From the NCBI GenBank assembly GCA_024734495.1, contig JALMQS010000321.1, positions 124,001-188,000 of the forward strand: a stretch of 64,000 nucleotides of DNA, written 5' to 3'. Below the pieces are notes generated by a model, which was not told where the DNA came from, made no database searches, and worked only from the letters and a program-made list of their open reading frames with translations. Positions 44,868 through 54,772 of this stretch are shown one piece after another. The first letter of the stretch is position 1. The number at the start of each line of letters is the position of its first letter. The position numbers were made by a program, and so were the translations under genes. Source of the DNA: Forficula auricularia (lineage: Eukaryota; Arthropoda; Insecta; Dermaptera; Forficulidae).

Positions 44868-45482
44868 TCAAGAAAACCTAGAAGGAGTTAAGGAATTCCG
44901 CTACTCAGGAAGTAAAATAACATGGGATGGGAGGAGCGAAAACGAAATTAAATCAAGAATTGCCCAAGCAAAAATGGGGTTTAATTCAAAACAAAAACTA
45001 CTATGCTCCTCCTCAATCAGCTTAGAAAAACAGGAAGTTGCTATTGAAGACATATGTATGGAGCATAGCCATGTAATGGGTGTGAAACCTGGACAATTGG
45101 AAAAGCAGAGAAAGAGATTAGGAGGCTTTCAGAAAATGTGGTGCTACAGAAGAATGATGAATATCAAATGGATGGATAAAATTACGCAATGAAGAAGTTC
45201 TTGGAAGAATCGGAGAAAGAAGAACCTTGTGGAAGAGTCTGAAGAAGAGAAGAGCTGAGATGATGGGACACACACTGAGACATGGGGGACTGCTGTAGGG
45301 ATATCTTGGAGGGGGAGGTGGGAAAGAAAAGGGAAGGGCCCAGATTAGAATATTTCAACCAAATAATTGGGGATATGGGATGCCAGACATTTAGAGAGGT
45401 CTAAACAGCTGGCGGGGACAGAGTCGAGTGGAGACGGATTGTTAGCATCAAACCAGTCTTAGGACTGTATACTCAACGATGA
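44868..45482 (+). pseudogene. LINE reverse-transcriptase C-terminus
   Basis: Pieces in several frames: NLEGVKEFRYSGSKITWDGR, EIKSRIAQAKMGF, a FQKMWCYRRMMNIKWMDKIT stretch, and NEEVLGRIGERRTLWKSLKK then RRAEMMGHTLRHGG, ending at a TGA at 45480 followed by GATGATG. This is the standard C-terminal region of endonuclease-RT LINEs of insects. Frameshifts and a stop within make it inactive. The (GATGAT) tail suggests an RTE-like 3' end. Confidence 0.75.
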
Positions 45483-45489
45483 TGATGTA

Positions 45490-46954
45490 TTACTTTTGTA
45501 TTTATTTTAATAAATAATATAACAATCAATAATATTTTTTTCTTTTATATATTAGCATATACTTCAAATTTAAATGCATATTTTAAATATGTAAATTTCG
45601 ATAGTCAATAAAGATGGATGAGCTGCAAAATTCAATAAATAATTGGAAATCTTTTCGAAAAATTGAAAAAAGATTTCGAGCATACAATCTTGGAAGTTTT
45701 TCTATTTTTTTGTTCCCTCTTCTAACTTTACAACCATTTACTAAACTCCCTCATCAGTCTTGTGACATCTTTTCAATTTCCACTACTATTTGTCACTCAT
45801 TCATCTCATCCCCACCTCCTTCATGTTTTACTCCATCTACTTCCCGCTCCTATTCATATATATAGGCTACCCTTCTAGACCAACACATTCACACAAAACA
45901 TACATAAACTCTCGCAATATTGTAAAAAGTTTAAAATTTAATACGCAGGTAGGATATTTGGATTCTAAATATATCAAAACAAAATTAGTTTAATTACAAC
46001 GCTTCGTAGTTTTTATTTGAGACATTTTCAATCTTTAAAAATTGAATTGATTGTTTCATGTTAGTCTTATTATGGTAGTTCTTTCACAAATGCAAAAGTT
46101 CAAGAAGTCTTCGAAACTTGCAATATAAGTCATTAAAATCATAATAAACACACTTTTAAAATTTGAAGACGATTTACCACACCAAACATGAAATAATTGC
46201 AATTAAAAATGAAATTTTTGTGCATATCGGAAAAATGGTGGGAAAATTATCATTATTTATTTTTTTCTTACTGAAAGTCTTACACTATCTTGGTGAAAAA
46301 CTAATATTTGTTAGAATAATATGTTATACCGGAGTAAATTTAAAAAAGAAAAAAATTGAAATTATTTACCACGTAGTTTTGATAAAAAACAAAAAAAAAC
46401 TTATTTGGGGATTAATTTTTGTGGAGGGGATATAAGAACAGTCGCTTGGAAACGATCCGGCAACGTTTGCAGCGTGAGTATTTAATATGGCGGAATAAAA
46501 GAAAAAGGGACGAAAATATGAAATAATTAAAAATTTTAAACAAAATACTTAGAAACTGGATTTGGCATAAAATGACATGAAAAAATAGTGTGAGAAGTAC
46601 AGTCACGTTAAAAAACATAGCCTAAAATTGTAATACCCTTCATATATGTATAGCCTGATTACGAGGCTAAAACTTTTTATGTGGATTGTCGCGAAAAAAC
46701 TACCTTAAATATTTATTGCTAAAAAATTCACACTGTCAATCAATGTAAAATAATCGATTTTAATAAGACTAACAGTCAATTTAAGAACTAGAAATAAATC
46801 GTCGCAATTAGATTAATTATGTTTTGATTTTGCTTACGTCTAAATACACTGTTCTACAAAAAATTTCTCTCCGTAAACCTAACAAATTTTGAGATATTAT
46901 CGGTCAAAATGACGAAAAAGGCCAAATTTGACCTATTTTCGAGTCTCATTAAAT
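45490..46954. other. Non-coding stretch up to the gap
   Basis: Short open frames here are low-complexity. No gene supported. Confidence 0.4.
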
Positions 46955-47054
46955 NNNNNNNNNNNNNNNNNNNNNNNNNNNNNNNNNNNNNNNNNNNNNN
47001 NNNNNNNNNNNNNNNNNNNNNNNNNNNNNNNNNNNNNNNNNNNNNNNNNNNNNN
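46955..47054. other. Assembly gap (100 N)
   Basis: Exactly 100 N, the usual placeholder for a gap of unknown length. It removes the 5' part of the retrovirus-like element to its right. Confidence 0.99.
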
Positions 47055-47057
47055 TTA

Positions 47058-47792
47058 GTGGACCAGGTCTCCCACTTCGTACAGAGGGATGGACACGATT
47101 GGGACAAGTGGCTATACCCATCGATAGCGGCCTACAACGGCACGCCACACTCATCCACCGGGTTCTCGCCCAACAAACTTATGTTTGGACGGGAGCTTCG
47201 ATTTCCGTTCAGCTGTCCCTTAGAACCGAAAACCAACCCTCTAGAGAAGGGGGACTATTTAGAAGAATTGGAGGGGCGGTTCGAGAAGGTCAATGAGGAA
47301 GCCCGGAGAAGAGACCAGCAGAAGAGGGAGCGGAGGAACAAACAAAAGAACCAAGGACGGCGACAGAGGTCCTTCAACCAAGGGGACTGGGTCTATTTGT
47401 TTGTCCCCGCCCTGAAACCGAACCACGCGAAAAAGTTCCACCGGCCGTGGAGAGGCCCCTACCGAGTATTAGGGCGGAAGTCGGATGTGACTTATGAGCT
47501 CGAACTGAGACCCGGCGAGAAGACGGTGGTGCATATTAACCGAATGAAGCCGGCGGGACCCAATTACCACCCAGAGCCAATACAGGTACACGAGGTAGAG
47601 GGCAACCTATTCGACCATCCGCCACGGGGAGCCATCGGGCATTGCGTAGCCGCTGACCTACATATGTCAGCCGGGATCGCCGTCGACTTCAAAGAAAAAT
47701 TTGGGGGGAAGAGGACTTACGTTCCCAACATCCGGAACCAGGACGTTGTCTCGTCCTCCGGAAGAACGACCGGACAGTCTACTACCTGGTGA
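47058..47792 (+). pseudogene. Integrase C-terminus fused to first half of a macrodomain
   Basis: Residues 1-70 are the end of the integrase core (YPSIAAYNGTPHSSTGFSPN, LMFGRELRFP), which inserts the cDNA; the catalytic Glu is in the gap. Residues 70-110 are a basic coiled stretch. Residues 115-170 are the GPY/F module (KFHRPWRGPYRVLG, HINRMKP). From about residue 180 the same frame enters a macrodomain: GNLFDHPPRGAIGHCVAADL then MSAGIAVDFKEKFGG, the two adenosine/ADP-ribose-binding segments of the TARG1/OARD1 type. The frame is lost near 47740-47755 and ends at 47792 in unrelated residues. The remaining half lies in the overlapping frame. First codon shown is where the sequence resumes after the gap, not a start. 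Confidence 0.82.
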
Positions 47793-48691
47793 CCAAGGCC
47801 CGTAGTATGGGGAAGCCGAGCTACCCGGAGGTGAGATCAGCCATAGCGGACATGGTTAGACTGGCCTTGAGGGATCAAGTGGACTCCGTGGGTCTCCCCA
47901 AGATAGGGTGCGGACGTGACCAACTAAAATGGGTCAAAGTAAAGGGAATTCTGAGGAAGGCAGTAGCCGGTACCCCTATACACATCACGGTCTACACACC
48001 ACCCCCAGTACAGCCAGATAGCACGCGCCCCGGCGGCGTGGACGCTAGCTACGAATCCCGGACTTTCACTTCGTCAAGACAACCATCCTTCCGCCTAACA
48101 TTACCATCCAGGGATGGCCCCACTCGGATAAATATCAATTACCGAGCGCCGACGACACCCGAACAGTCACCAACACCAATATCAACCCCATCCCGTGAAA
48201 GTTCGACAGAACCTGAGGCCGAGGGCGACTCGTGCTGGAGCCCTCAAGGTACACCAAGCCCCGTAGCCAGGTCACCTTACGCCTTAAGACCTCGCGGCCC
48301 GGGCCGGTCAGAGGAAATTCAATTAAGCCCGGGCGGAGGAGCAGAGGGGAGCACGGAGAGAGTCCTTCCCGTAACGGTTCCTCAGGATTTAAGTTCCAGT
48401 GAAGACAGGACGCTCACGGTTTCGGACGACGTAAGTATTCCTCCTAGTCCGGAGCCAACGATGGAACATTCAGGGTCACCGGTAAGCGACAGATGCTTGG
48501 GAGGGGATAGGGTCCCCCTAGCTCAGGGGAACCAAGGGCCAAGTCCTCAACCTGGACCTTCAGGAATTGCGGGGGGAACCAGGGGTACGGCCGGCACTTC
48601 ACGCGGCCAGGGTGTAGATAGGGGCGTAAGAACTAAGGGAAGACCGCCGAAGAGAAAGCTTTTCAATTTTAGCGTAGGTAAGAAAAAATGA
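47760..48691 (+). pseudogene. Second half of macrodomain plus Pro/Ser-rich pol tail
   Basis: Reads TVYYLVTKARSMGKPSYPEV and then VGLPKIGCGRDQLKWVKVKG, ending at ITVYTP. In the human TARG1 family the catalytic pair is a Lys in the YYLITK-like strand and an Asp in the IGCGxD loop; both are present here. From about 47995 the frame is Pro, Ser, Thr and Glu-rich without structure, with SPYALRPRGPGR, a motif common near the end of gypsy pol. Stop at 48689. It is linked to the previous frame by a one-base register change around 47745; whether this is mutation, assembly error or ribosomal frameshifting cannot be told from one copy. The 5' limit given is approximate. Confidence 0.8.
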
Positions 48692-48708
48692 GTGAGGTCG
48701 CGGAATCT

Positions 48709-48722
48709 AAAATTTTGTTGCA
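48709..48722 (+). promoter_or_regulatory. Possible env splice acceptor
   Basis: AAATTTTGTTGCAG followed by GAGAGT, just after the pol stop; gypsy envelopes are usually made from a spliced RNA. Confidence 0.4.
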
Positions 48723-50283
48723 GGAGAGTCCTGGATCGTGACCGCAGAATTCGGCCTGGCGGAGTTGAAGGGAAGGGAGGACCAAATCCGGAGGCAGCTA
48801 AAGGCCATAAGGGATTTTGTCCCCCCTACCCATGGACACTTAGAGTCCCCAATATCGTTGGAGGAGGATATCCAACATCTGGTGGTAGAGTTGAGCGGAC
48901 TGTAGACATTATCACGAGTTAAGATATTTGCTACCTCCGGCGAGGAACAAACGCGGTCTAGTCGATGTAGGGGGTAAAGTCTTGAAATTTCTATTCGGAA
49001 CGCCCGATTCGGATGATCTCATCATAATTAACGATCAACTAAGTCCCCTCAATGAGGCCCGCGCTGAAATTATTCGTCATTTTAAAAATCAGATAACAGT
49101 ACTAGACCGGGTTGACAAAAAGACCAATTTTAAATTTTGATAAAATACAGGAGTTAACCCGTGTTATTCTGAAACCTGCTGACACGGCTAGTTTTAATGT
49201 CAACGCGATGGAAGCCGAGATTGAAGGGCTACGCGAAAATTTTTACATTGGATCAACTTCACGGTGCAAGTACGCCGCCTGGGGCAAAGCATCCAGTCCG
49301 CTCACAATTGGATGATGGAAATCCTGGGGATGGTTCAGCCGGCTGCATCCGGCAGGTTGGATGCCCGACTGATCAATCCCAGAGAACTACTAATACTAAC
49401 ATTAGAATTAAGCCAGGGGATACCCACCGGACTAAAATGGGTCACCCCGAGTGAATTAGAGAATATGTTTAGGTTGTATGACTGGTGCACCGTCCAAATG
49501 TATAGTGTAGGTAGTGCAGTGCGATTCGTGATCAACATTCCCCTAAGGGACGATCGTCTGACAAGTGATCTTTTCAAGGTACACTTACTACCCACTATTC
49601 CCCATCGAACCTGCCTCAGCGGGCTGTTCTTCCGGCAGACTCAGGATCTGGACAAATACTGCCGATGGACAATTGTCCTGGGTTCTGTCGGAGACGAATG
49701 GCAACCAGCGTGGGCGGGGCCCAGATGGTTTTACGGCCTGGACGATACCCGGAACTCTTACGTCCGATGCCGGGTTCACGACGACGAGGTCCAGCACAGC
49801 GAGACAGCTCTGAGTCGGGCCGGGTGCTACGAGCTGAAGGATGGGTGCCGGCTAAGAACGGATCTCACTCTGATCCTTCCCTGTGGTTCTACCACTAGCC
49901 GGCACCATGTCAATGCTCCCACGATCTTCGTTCCCCCCAATGTCGACTTGGTCCAGCTACACCAGCTTCCGAGAGACCCACGCGAACTAAGGGAGGCGCT
50001 AGACGGCCTCGATGCACTCCGAGCCGAACGAGGGTGGTCGAGGATGGAATTACCCAATGAACGACTACGCGAGGAAGCCGACCGCCTGTCACGCAGGGAG
50101 CGCCTGCAATATTTTACATTACCAATCGGAGGAGGTACCCTGCTACTGGTCCTGGGGGGAACTGCCGCCTTTCTTTGGTGGTGGCGGCGTCGAGGGTTAC
50201 CACGGCCGACTCAGGAGCATCCCGAACTACAGCAGGAGGACGACCACGAGGACCCTCCGGGAGTAGTGCCTTCGTCAGTGTAA
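48723..50283 (+). pseudogene. Envelope gene, baculovirus F-like, frameshifted
   Basis: A class I-like fusion glycoprotein of the gypsy/baculovirus F family. The first segment (to about 48910) is open in one frame and ends in a stop. The second (48928-49140) has a furin-type site RNKR (after 48954) followed by GLVDVGGKVLKFLFGTPDSD, the fusion-peptide region typical of the family. The third (49112-49250) and the long last segment (49264-50283, about 330 codons) are in other frames; the latter has Cys-rich ectodomain sequence, a membrane span GGGTLLLVLGGTAAFLWWW near 50130-50185, a basic stop-transfer RRR and a short acidic tail. At least three frame changes make this copy unable to give one protein. 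Confidence 0.75.
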
Positions 50284-50358
50284 AGTGCTTCCCCACCCTA
50301 TCCTCAAGAAAGTGTGCCCAGAGAAAAGTGGATTCCCTACAGGGAAGTCAACTTTTAG

Positions 50359-50372
50359 AAAACGGAGGGTAG
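50359..50372 (+). promoter_or_regulatory. Polypurine tract
   Basis: AAAACGGAGGGTAG directly before the LTR TG. Confidence 0.55.
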
Positions 50373-50849
50373 TGTAAATATGGGCGGTGCACCAACCATT
50401 AGATATAAGGACAATACCTGGTTATTTTCCGTTATTTCTTTTAAGAAGGTCTAATTTGTTAAAACGGAGAATATACCAGGAATTCGCTGATAAGCGAATC
50501 TCACGGCGTCGGCCAAGCGCGAGTGTAGGACAGGGGCTAGCGGGGAGCGGAGGAGGGGAGGGGTGGGGCAGCAGACGCCGGGCGCGTGGAACGAGAGACC
50601 GGGCCTAGCTTGGAGAGGAATAAGATCGAGAGCGGGGCTGAGCGTTGACGCAGAGAGTTTGAGCTTAGGGAATCGTGCAAGGATTAGGGGTTGGAAAGGG
50701 GTGAAACGACTGGTGGAGTGAGTAGTGAAATAAAACGTGAACCAGGAGTATACAACTCAGGGTGTGATCATCCTATGAGGATATCAAGGGTGTTGAGAGG
50801 AGATCAGATGACGGCCGTCGAATAGCGTGAGCTCACTAATATTATTACA
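50373..50849 (+). repeat. 3' LTR of the env-bearing element
   Basis: Begins TGTAAATATG and ends ATATTATTACA, so the tips TGTAA/TTACA are inverted. About 477 bp with an AATAAA at 50729. GC-rich centre. The 5' partner is not in the window, so the borders are by inspection. Confidence 0.65.
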
Positions 50850-50864
50850 AGTAGAATAATCATG

Positions 50865-51030
50865 TATTGTAACTAATACCTAAATAATCAAACATAATTT
50901 TAATGTTATTAGTTAGTAAGTTAATTAGATGTAAAAATCATTATATTATTATAACTAATACTAAATAATCAAATATAATTTTAATGTTATTAGTTAATAA
51001 GTTAATTATATTTAAAAATCTTAAATTCAT
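50865..51030. repeat. Two tandem AT-rich units of about 80 bp
   Basis: TTTTAATGTTATTAGTTARTAAGTTAAT occurs in both (around 50900 and 50980); shown motif is split by one A/G difference. Confidence 0.6.
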
Positions 51031-51239
51031 AAAGTAAATATTAGATAAAACAAACAAACCCTTGTGTTCCTTAAATTACCAAATTGGCCTAATAAATATA
51101 TTTAAATTATTTGTATGCATTATTAAAATAAATTGTAAATATAAAAATAAATGTTAATCAACTAGTTAAGAAGACTACCTATAATTTTATCCTCACTACC
51201 TACCCTCCGCGGACAGGGCGCAGAGGGCTTATCCCCTTG

Positions 51240-51543
51240 AGGGGCAACGCGGGGAATTACACTAATACGATTAAGATTGGGACATACAACAACTCCTAAA
51301 CACCTATTCCAAATGAAAATAAAGGACAATCCTTTATGTAACTGTGGCGAAATTGGCGATATTAACCACCTGGTACTAAATTGTATAAACACAAAGCATA
51401 AAATTGATAAATTTTATTCTGAGATTTCGCGATGTATTTCATTTCCAATGAGCGTAGAAACAATTTTATATCACTTATTCAATGAAAATGAAATGACTAA
51501 AGAAATAGTAAAATTCATAATTTCACTTAAATTATTTATATAA
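51240..51543 (+). pseudogene. LINE C-terminal fragment with cysteine motif
   Basis: Reads LIRLRLGHTTTPKHLFQMKI then NPLCNCGEIGDINHLVLNC and ends at 51543. The C-x-CG...H..L.C pattern with the preceding RLGHT is the conserved extreme C-terminus of jockey/I/R1-type LINE polyproteins. Upstream RT is absent, so this is a 5'-truncated insertion. Confidence 0.7.
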
Positions 51544-51654
51544 ATTGAACATTTTGAATGAATACATTTTATGAGTGACTCCTATATTAAGTACAAATGA
51601 TGGCCAACTGGTGTCCACCAAGGCCAAAGGAAAAAAAAAAAAATATATACAAAT

Positions 51655-51770
51655 ATATCATCTCGATATATATGTGTGTATGTTTATTTGCATCAAGCAG
51701 AGGACAACCTCTTTGTTTCTCTTTGTGAATCAACAACTCTGCTACTCTCGGCAAAACAAAACTTTTCAAT
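51655..51770 (+). repeat. PLE palindrome arm, single copy
   Basis: Matches 14140-14260: TTTATTTGCATCAAGCAGAG, GACAACCTCTTTGTTTCTC and the following CTCTGCTACTCTCGGC. Confidence 0.7.
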
Positions 51771-52585
51771 ATACACTATTATTGAATTAATTTAATTATT
51801 ATTTTTCTTATTAAATAAATACAATTCTTTTAGAAAAACAATCTCAGAACGTTTAACCGTTTCAGGAGAAATTCTTCCTTTATCAATGAAAATTTGAGAA
51901 AAATTATGAATAATAATGAATATATTACAAGGTTTTCAGCCTAGAATGATCTGATTTCTAGTTTATTTAGTTGTTCAATATCAATTCATTTTCTTACTGT
52001 AAAACGTGCAATGAATCTAACTCTGGGTTTTATTGATGGAAAATAAAACAAAATGTCAATGTGAATGAATTTAAATTTATATAGAAAATAAAAATAAAAA
52101 AAAGAAATTGAATATATAATGATTTTAAAATTATAAATGTTTTATTTGAACTTTGAAGGCAGAATAATCGCGAAGCTGCTAGCGAATGAGAGGCAGCAAA
52201 AATGCAGGAATCAATTTTTTTTTTGTAGGGCCTCCACATCTCCCCTTATAGCCCTCCGATCCTCCCACCTAGGATCCGGTTGAGTGGCTCAGGGTGTGGC
52301 CACAGCAGAACGGTATGAAACCTTAGTATGCTGCGACCAAGAATAAAATAATAATAATAATAAAAATAAAAAAGGGAATACCGCACGTCGTCCAAACAGT
52401 CACCCTAATAAACATACAATGAGAGAAAATAAATAATTGATTAGTGGGACAACAAATATACTAGAAGTGATAAATCTTATAATATATTCAAAATTACAAC
52501 ATGAAGATGTTCAAACAAAAATACACTCTTAGGGAAATTGAACGGAGATTTGAACTTATTTGTGAATATAAAATGAATCTGAAAA
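51771..52585. other. Non-coding; LINE-like tail at 52220-52380
   Basis: TAGGGCCTCCACATCTCC and a terminal (ATA)n run, as at 23984-24060, mark a LINE 3' end. The remainder is downstream of the zinc-finger gene and holds its 3' UTR; no AATAAA close to the stop was found. Confidence 0.4.
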
Positions 52586-52589
52586 TTTC

Positions 52590-53440
52590 TCAAGGATTTC
52601 TAAAATGTATTTTTAAATGTTTTATGAGAGTTGACCTTAGTGCGAAGGCATTTGAGCAATGAGCACATTTAAAGGGTCTCTCTCCGGAATGTATAAGTAA
52701 ATGGCTATCAAGGGTGGACTTGCGTGCAAATCTATTGGGACACTCAGTACATTTATAAGGTTTCTCCCCCGTATGTATTAGCAAATGATTATCGAGATAG
52801 TACTTCTGGGCAAATGTTTTGGGACACTCACTACATTTATAAGGTTTCTCTCCAGTATGTATTCTTAAATGTTTTGTGAGATTAGATTTACATGAAAAGC
52901 TTTTTTCACACTGATCACAGGCAAAAGGGTTTTGCCCGGAATGTATCAGAAAATGATTATCGAGAGTGTTCTTTTGTGCAAATATTTTGGGACACTCAGT
53001 ACATTTATAAGGTTTCTCCCCCGTATGTATTAGCAAATGCTTATCGAGATTAAACTTCTGTGCAAATGTTTTGGGACACTCACTACATTTATAAGGTTTC
53101 TCTCCAGTATGTATTCTTAAATGTTTTGTGAGATTAGATTTACATGAAAAGCTTTTTTCACACTGATCACAGGCAAAAGGGTTTTGCCCGGAATGTATCA
53201 GAAAATGATTATCGAGAGTGTTCTTGTGTGCAAATCTTTTGGGACACTCAGTACATTTAAAAGGCTTTTCTCCGGAATGTATCCATAAATGCCTTGTGAT
53301 TAAATATTTATATGAGAAGCGTTTGTCACAATGGGGACATCCAAAGGCCCTCTTACCGGAATGTACCAGCAAATGTCGTGTTAACTTATATTTTGATATA
53401 AATTTTTTTTGACATTCTGTACATTCGAAGAATTTCTGAC
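52590..53440 (-). CDS. C2H2 zinc-finger protein, last exon (ten fingers)
   Basis: Encodes ten consecutive classical C2H2 fingers joined by TGEKPYKC-type linkers, the hallmark of DNA-binding transcriptional regulators of insects. First finger FFECTECQKKFISKYKLTRH, last FKCAHCSNAFALRSTLIKH, then a short tail IHFRNP and stop. Fingers 4-6 and 7-9 are a recent 252-bp duplication: FACDQCEKSFSCKSNLTKH occurs twice unchanged. The exon starts after TTCATTTAG at 53441; the codon split (phase 1) fits the exon upstream. An upstream half-finger (QHFLIHLG) visible in frame before the acceptor is intronic if this splice is used. No repressor domain (KRAB, BTB) in the window; a ZAD could be in missing upstream exons. 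Confidence 0.85.
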
Positions 53441-53509
53441 CTAAATGAATGAGAAAATGTTGAATTATTTTTCATAATGGTTTCAATGGATATTAAGAAT
53501 TAAATTTAC

Positions 53510-53647
53510 CTTTAGTTAATACATTAATATTCAAATAATTTTTGAATAAACAGTATATTTTCGTTTGAATACATTTCTTTTGATGTTTTTCTAAGAATTC
53601 TTCGCTAATAAACATCATGCTACAGTAGCAGCACGGATGAAGGGTCC
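53510..53647 (-). CDS. C2H2 zinc-finger protein, penultimate exon
   Basis: A 138-nt exon between acceptor TTTTATTTCAG and donor AAAG|GTAAAT. Encodes one atypical C2HC finger, HPCCYCSMMFISEEFLEKHQ followed by KKC, and a linker ending NINVLTK. It joins the last exon over a 69-nt intron (53441-53509) in phase 1 on both sides. The preceding exon and start codon are not identified; the ATG seen in frame at 53678 would be in the intron. Confidence 0.65.
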
Positions 53648-53649
53648 CT

Positions 53650-54194
53650 GAAATAAAATAGAAATCACTTAAAATCATAAAACTAACCTTAATAAATACT
53701 TAATGACTTAATAAATCCTAATTTTTTGAGGACACAAATTTAATTTATGATTTTAAATTGATACTAAATCATAATTTATTACAGAATAAACTAATGAAAA
53801 TATATCAAAACAAAAATAATAAATACTTAAATCAATATTAAATAATTGGATTACACAATGGAAGTAGGTAAGGATAAAAATATCAGAGATCCCAATTTAA
53901 TTTATCATCATTTAAATCTCTATTTGGCCAGACAGGAGGGCCCCATCCAGTCTGACAAGAAATAAGTGCTTTCTAAACTATAGTTTATTCTTAAATGGGA
54001 GTGCAAACACTGGACTTGCGACCTGAAGGGATTGGCTGGATGATTATTTGGTTAGCCTGAACACCAAAAAGACTGTGTATATCCTTTTCTCTTTGACCGT
54101 GGCAGGATCGCCACCGGTAGATGGGGATCATAACATTATTATACATGAGACTGGCTGCATCGGGATTGAATGTAACTGAACCCCCTCAAACCAA
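53650..54194. other. Upstream of the zinc-finger exons; no exon identified
   Basis: Should contain intron or 5' exons of the zinc-finger gene. 53900-54180 is richer in GC (CCAGACAGGAGGGCCCC) and may be another repeat. Confidence 0.35.
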
Positions 54195-54580
54195 ATGAAA
54201 TAAACTGCAACGGATCGTTGCTAAACTTTATCCAAATTCATTTGAAATATTAATATGTTTATTCCTTAATTATTAATCAGATACCACTTGCAATTTGCAG
54301 TTCATGTTGACTTTAATTCTAAAATAATGATCGATTCTCATTTAACCATTCTAACATTCGATTTTTGACATTTCGGTTATTATTGGTAACCATTGGTGAA
54401 GAAATGGAGGAATCGACTTAAAATCAAAAATAGCGATCGATTCTCATCTAATACTAGAGGAATAACCTTATTGCATTCCATTTTTGATGTTTTGACTATT
54501 AATGGCAACTTCTACTGAAAACGTGGAAGAATCAACTTAAAATCAAAATGACTAAATTCTTTTATGGTAAACAAGTCAAG
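54195..54580 (-). repeat. Dispersed repeat R1, opposite strand
   Basis: AAACTGCAACGGATCGTTGC at the right-end side, then the TCGACTTAAAATC subunits as in 17341-17850. Confidence 0.65.
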
Positions 54581-54591
54581 CTTGATTTAAT

Positions 54592-54726
54592 ACCAGCGCA
54601 GCTGCACGTCATCCAGCATTCAGGGGTCCTCGTATTTATAATGGACTGCCAGCGAGCATCACTGGGCTGCCAATCTTTGGTTTATTTAGGAGGAGGTTGA
54701 GGAGGTATGTGGGGGAAGGACTTTAG
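54592..54726 (+). pseudogene. LINE polyprotein C-terminal tail
   Basis: A 45-codon frame ending at TAG 54724: HPAFRGPRIYNGLPASITGL then LFRRRLRRYVGEGL. The R-x-YN-LP...F...L pattern is the extreme C-terminus of jockey/CR1-type LINEs. It is cut at its left side, apparently by R1. Confidence 0.6.
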
Positions 54727-54772
54727 TTTTGATTTAACTTTGGAAGTTTCGGGTTTTATTTATTTATAATAA

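Larger units (their letters stand above)
47055..50849 (+). mobile_element. Ty3/gypsy env-bearing element with macrodomain, 3' half
   Basis: Order: integrase end, macrodomain, Pro/Ser-rich tail, envelope, purine tract, 3' LTR. GC-rich throughout and thus clearly set off from the AT-rich host DNA. Its 5' part (LTR, gag, protease, RT) is lost in the gap or absent. Contains several frameshifts. Confidence 0.85.

Noticed and set aside
49335..50296. Several overlapping frames in the envelope region on both strands
   Set aside because: GC-rich sequence leaves many shadow frames open; only the frames with furin site, fusion region and membrane span were kept.
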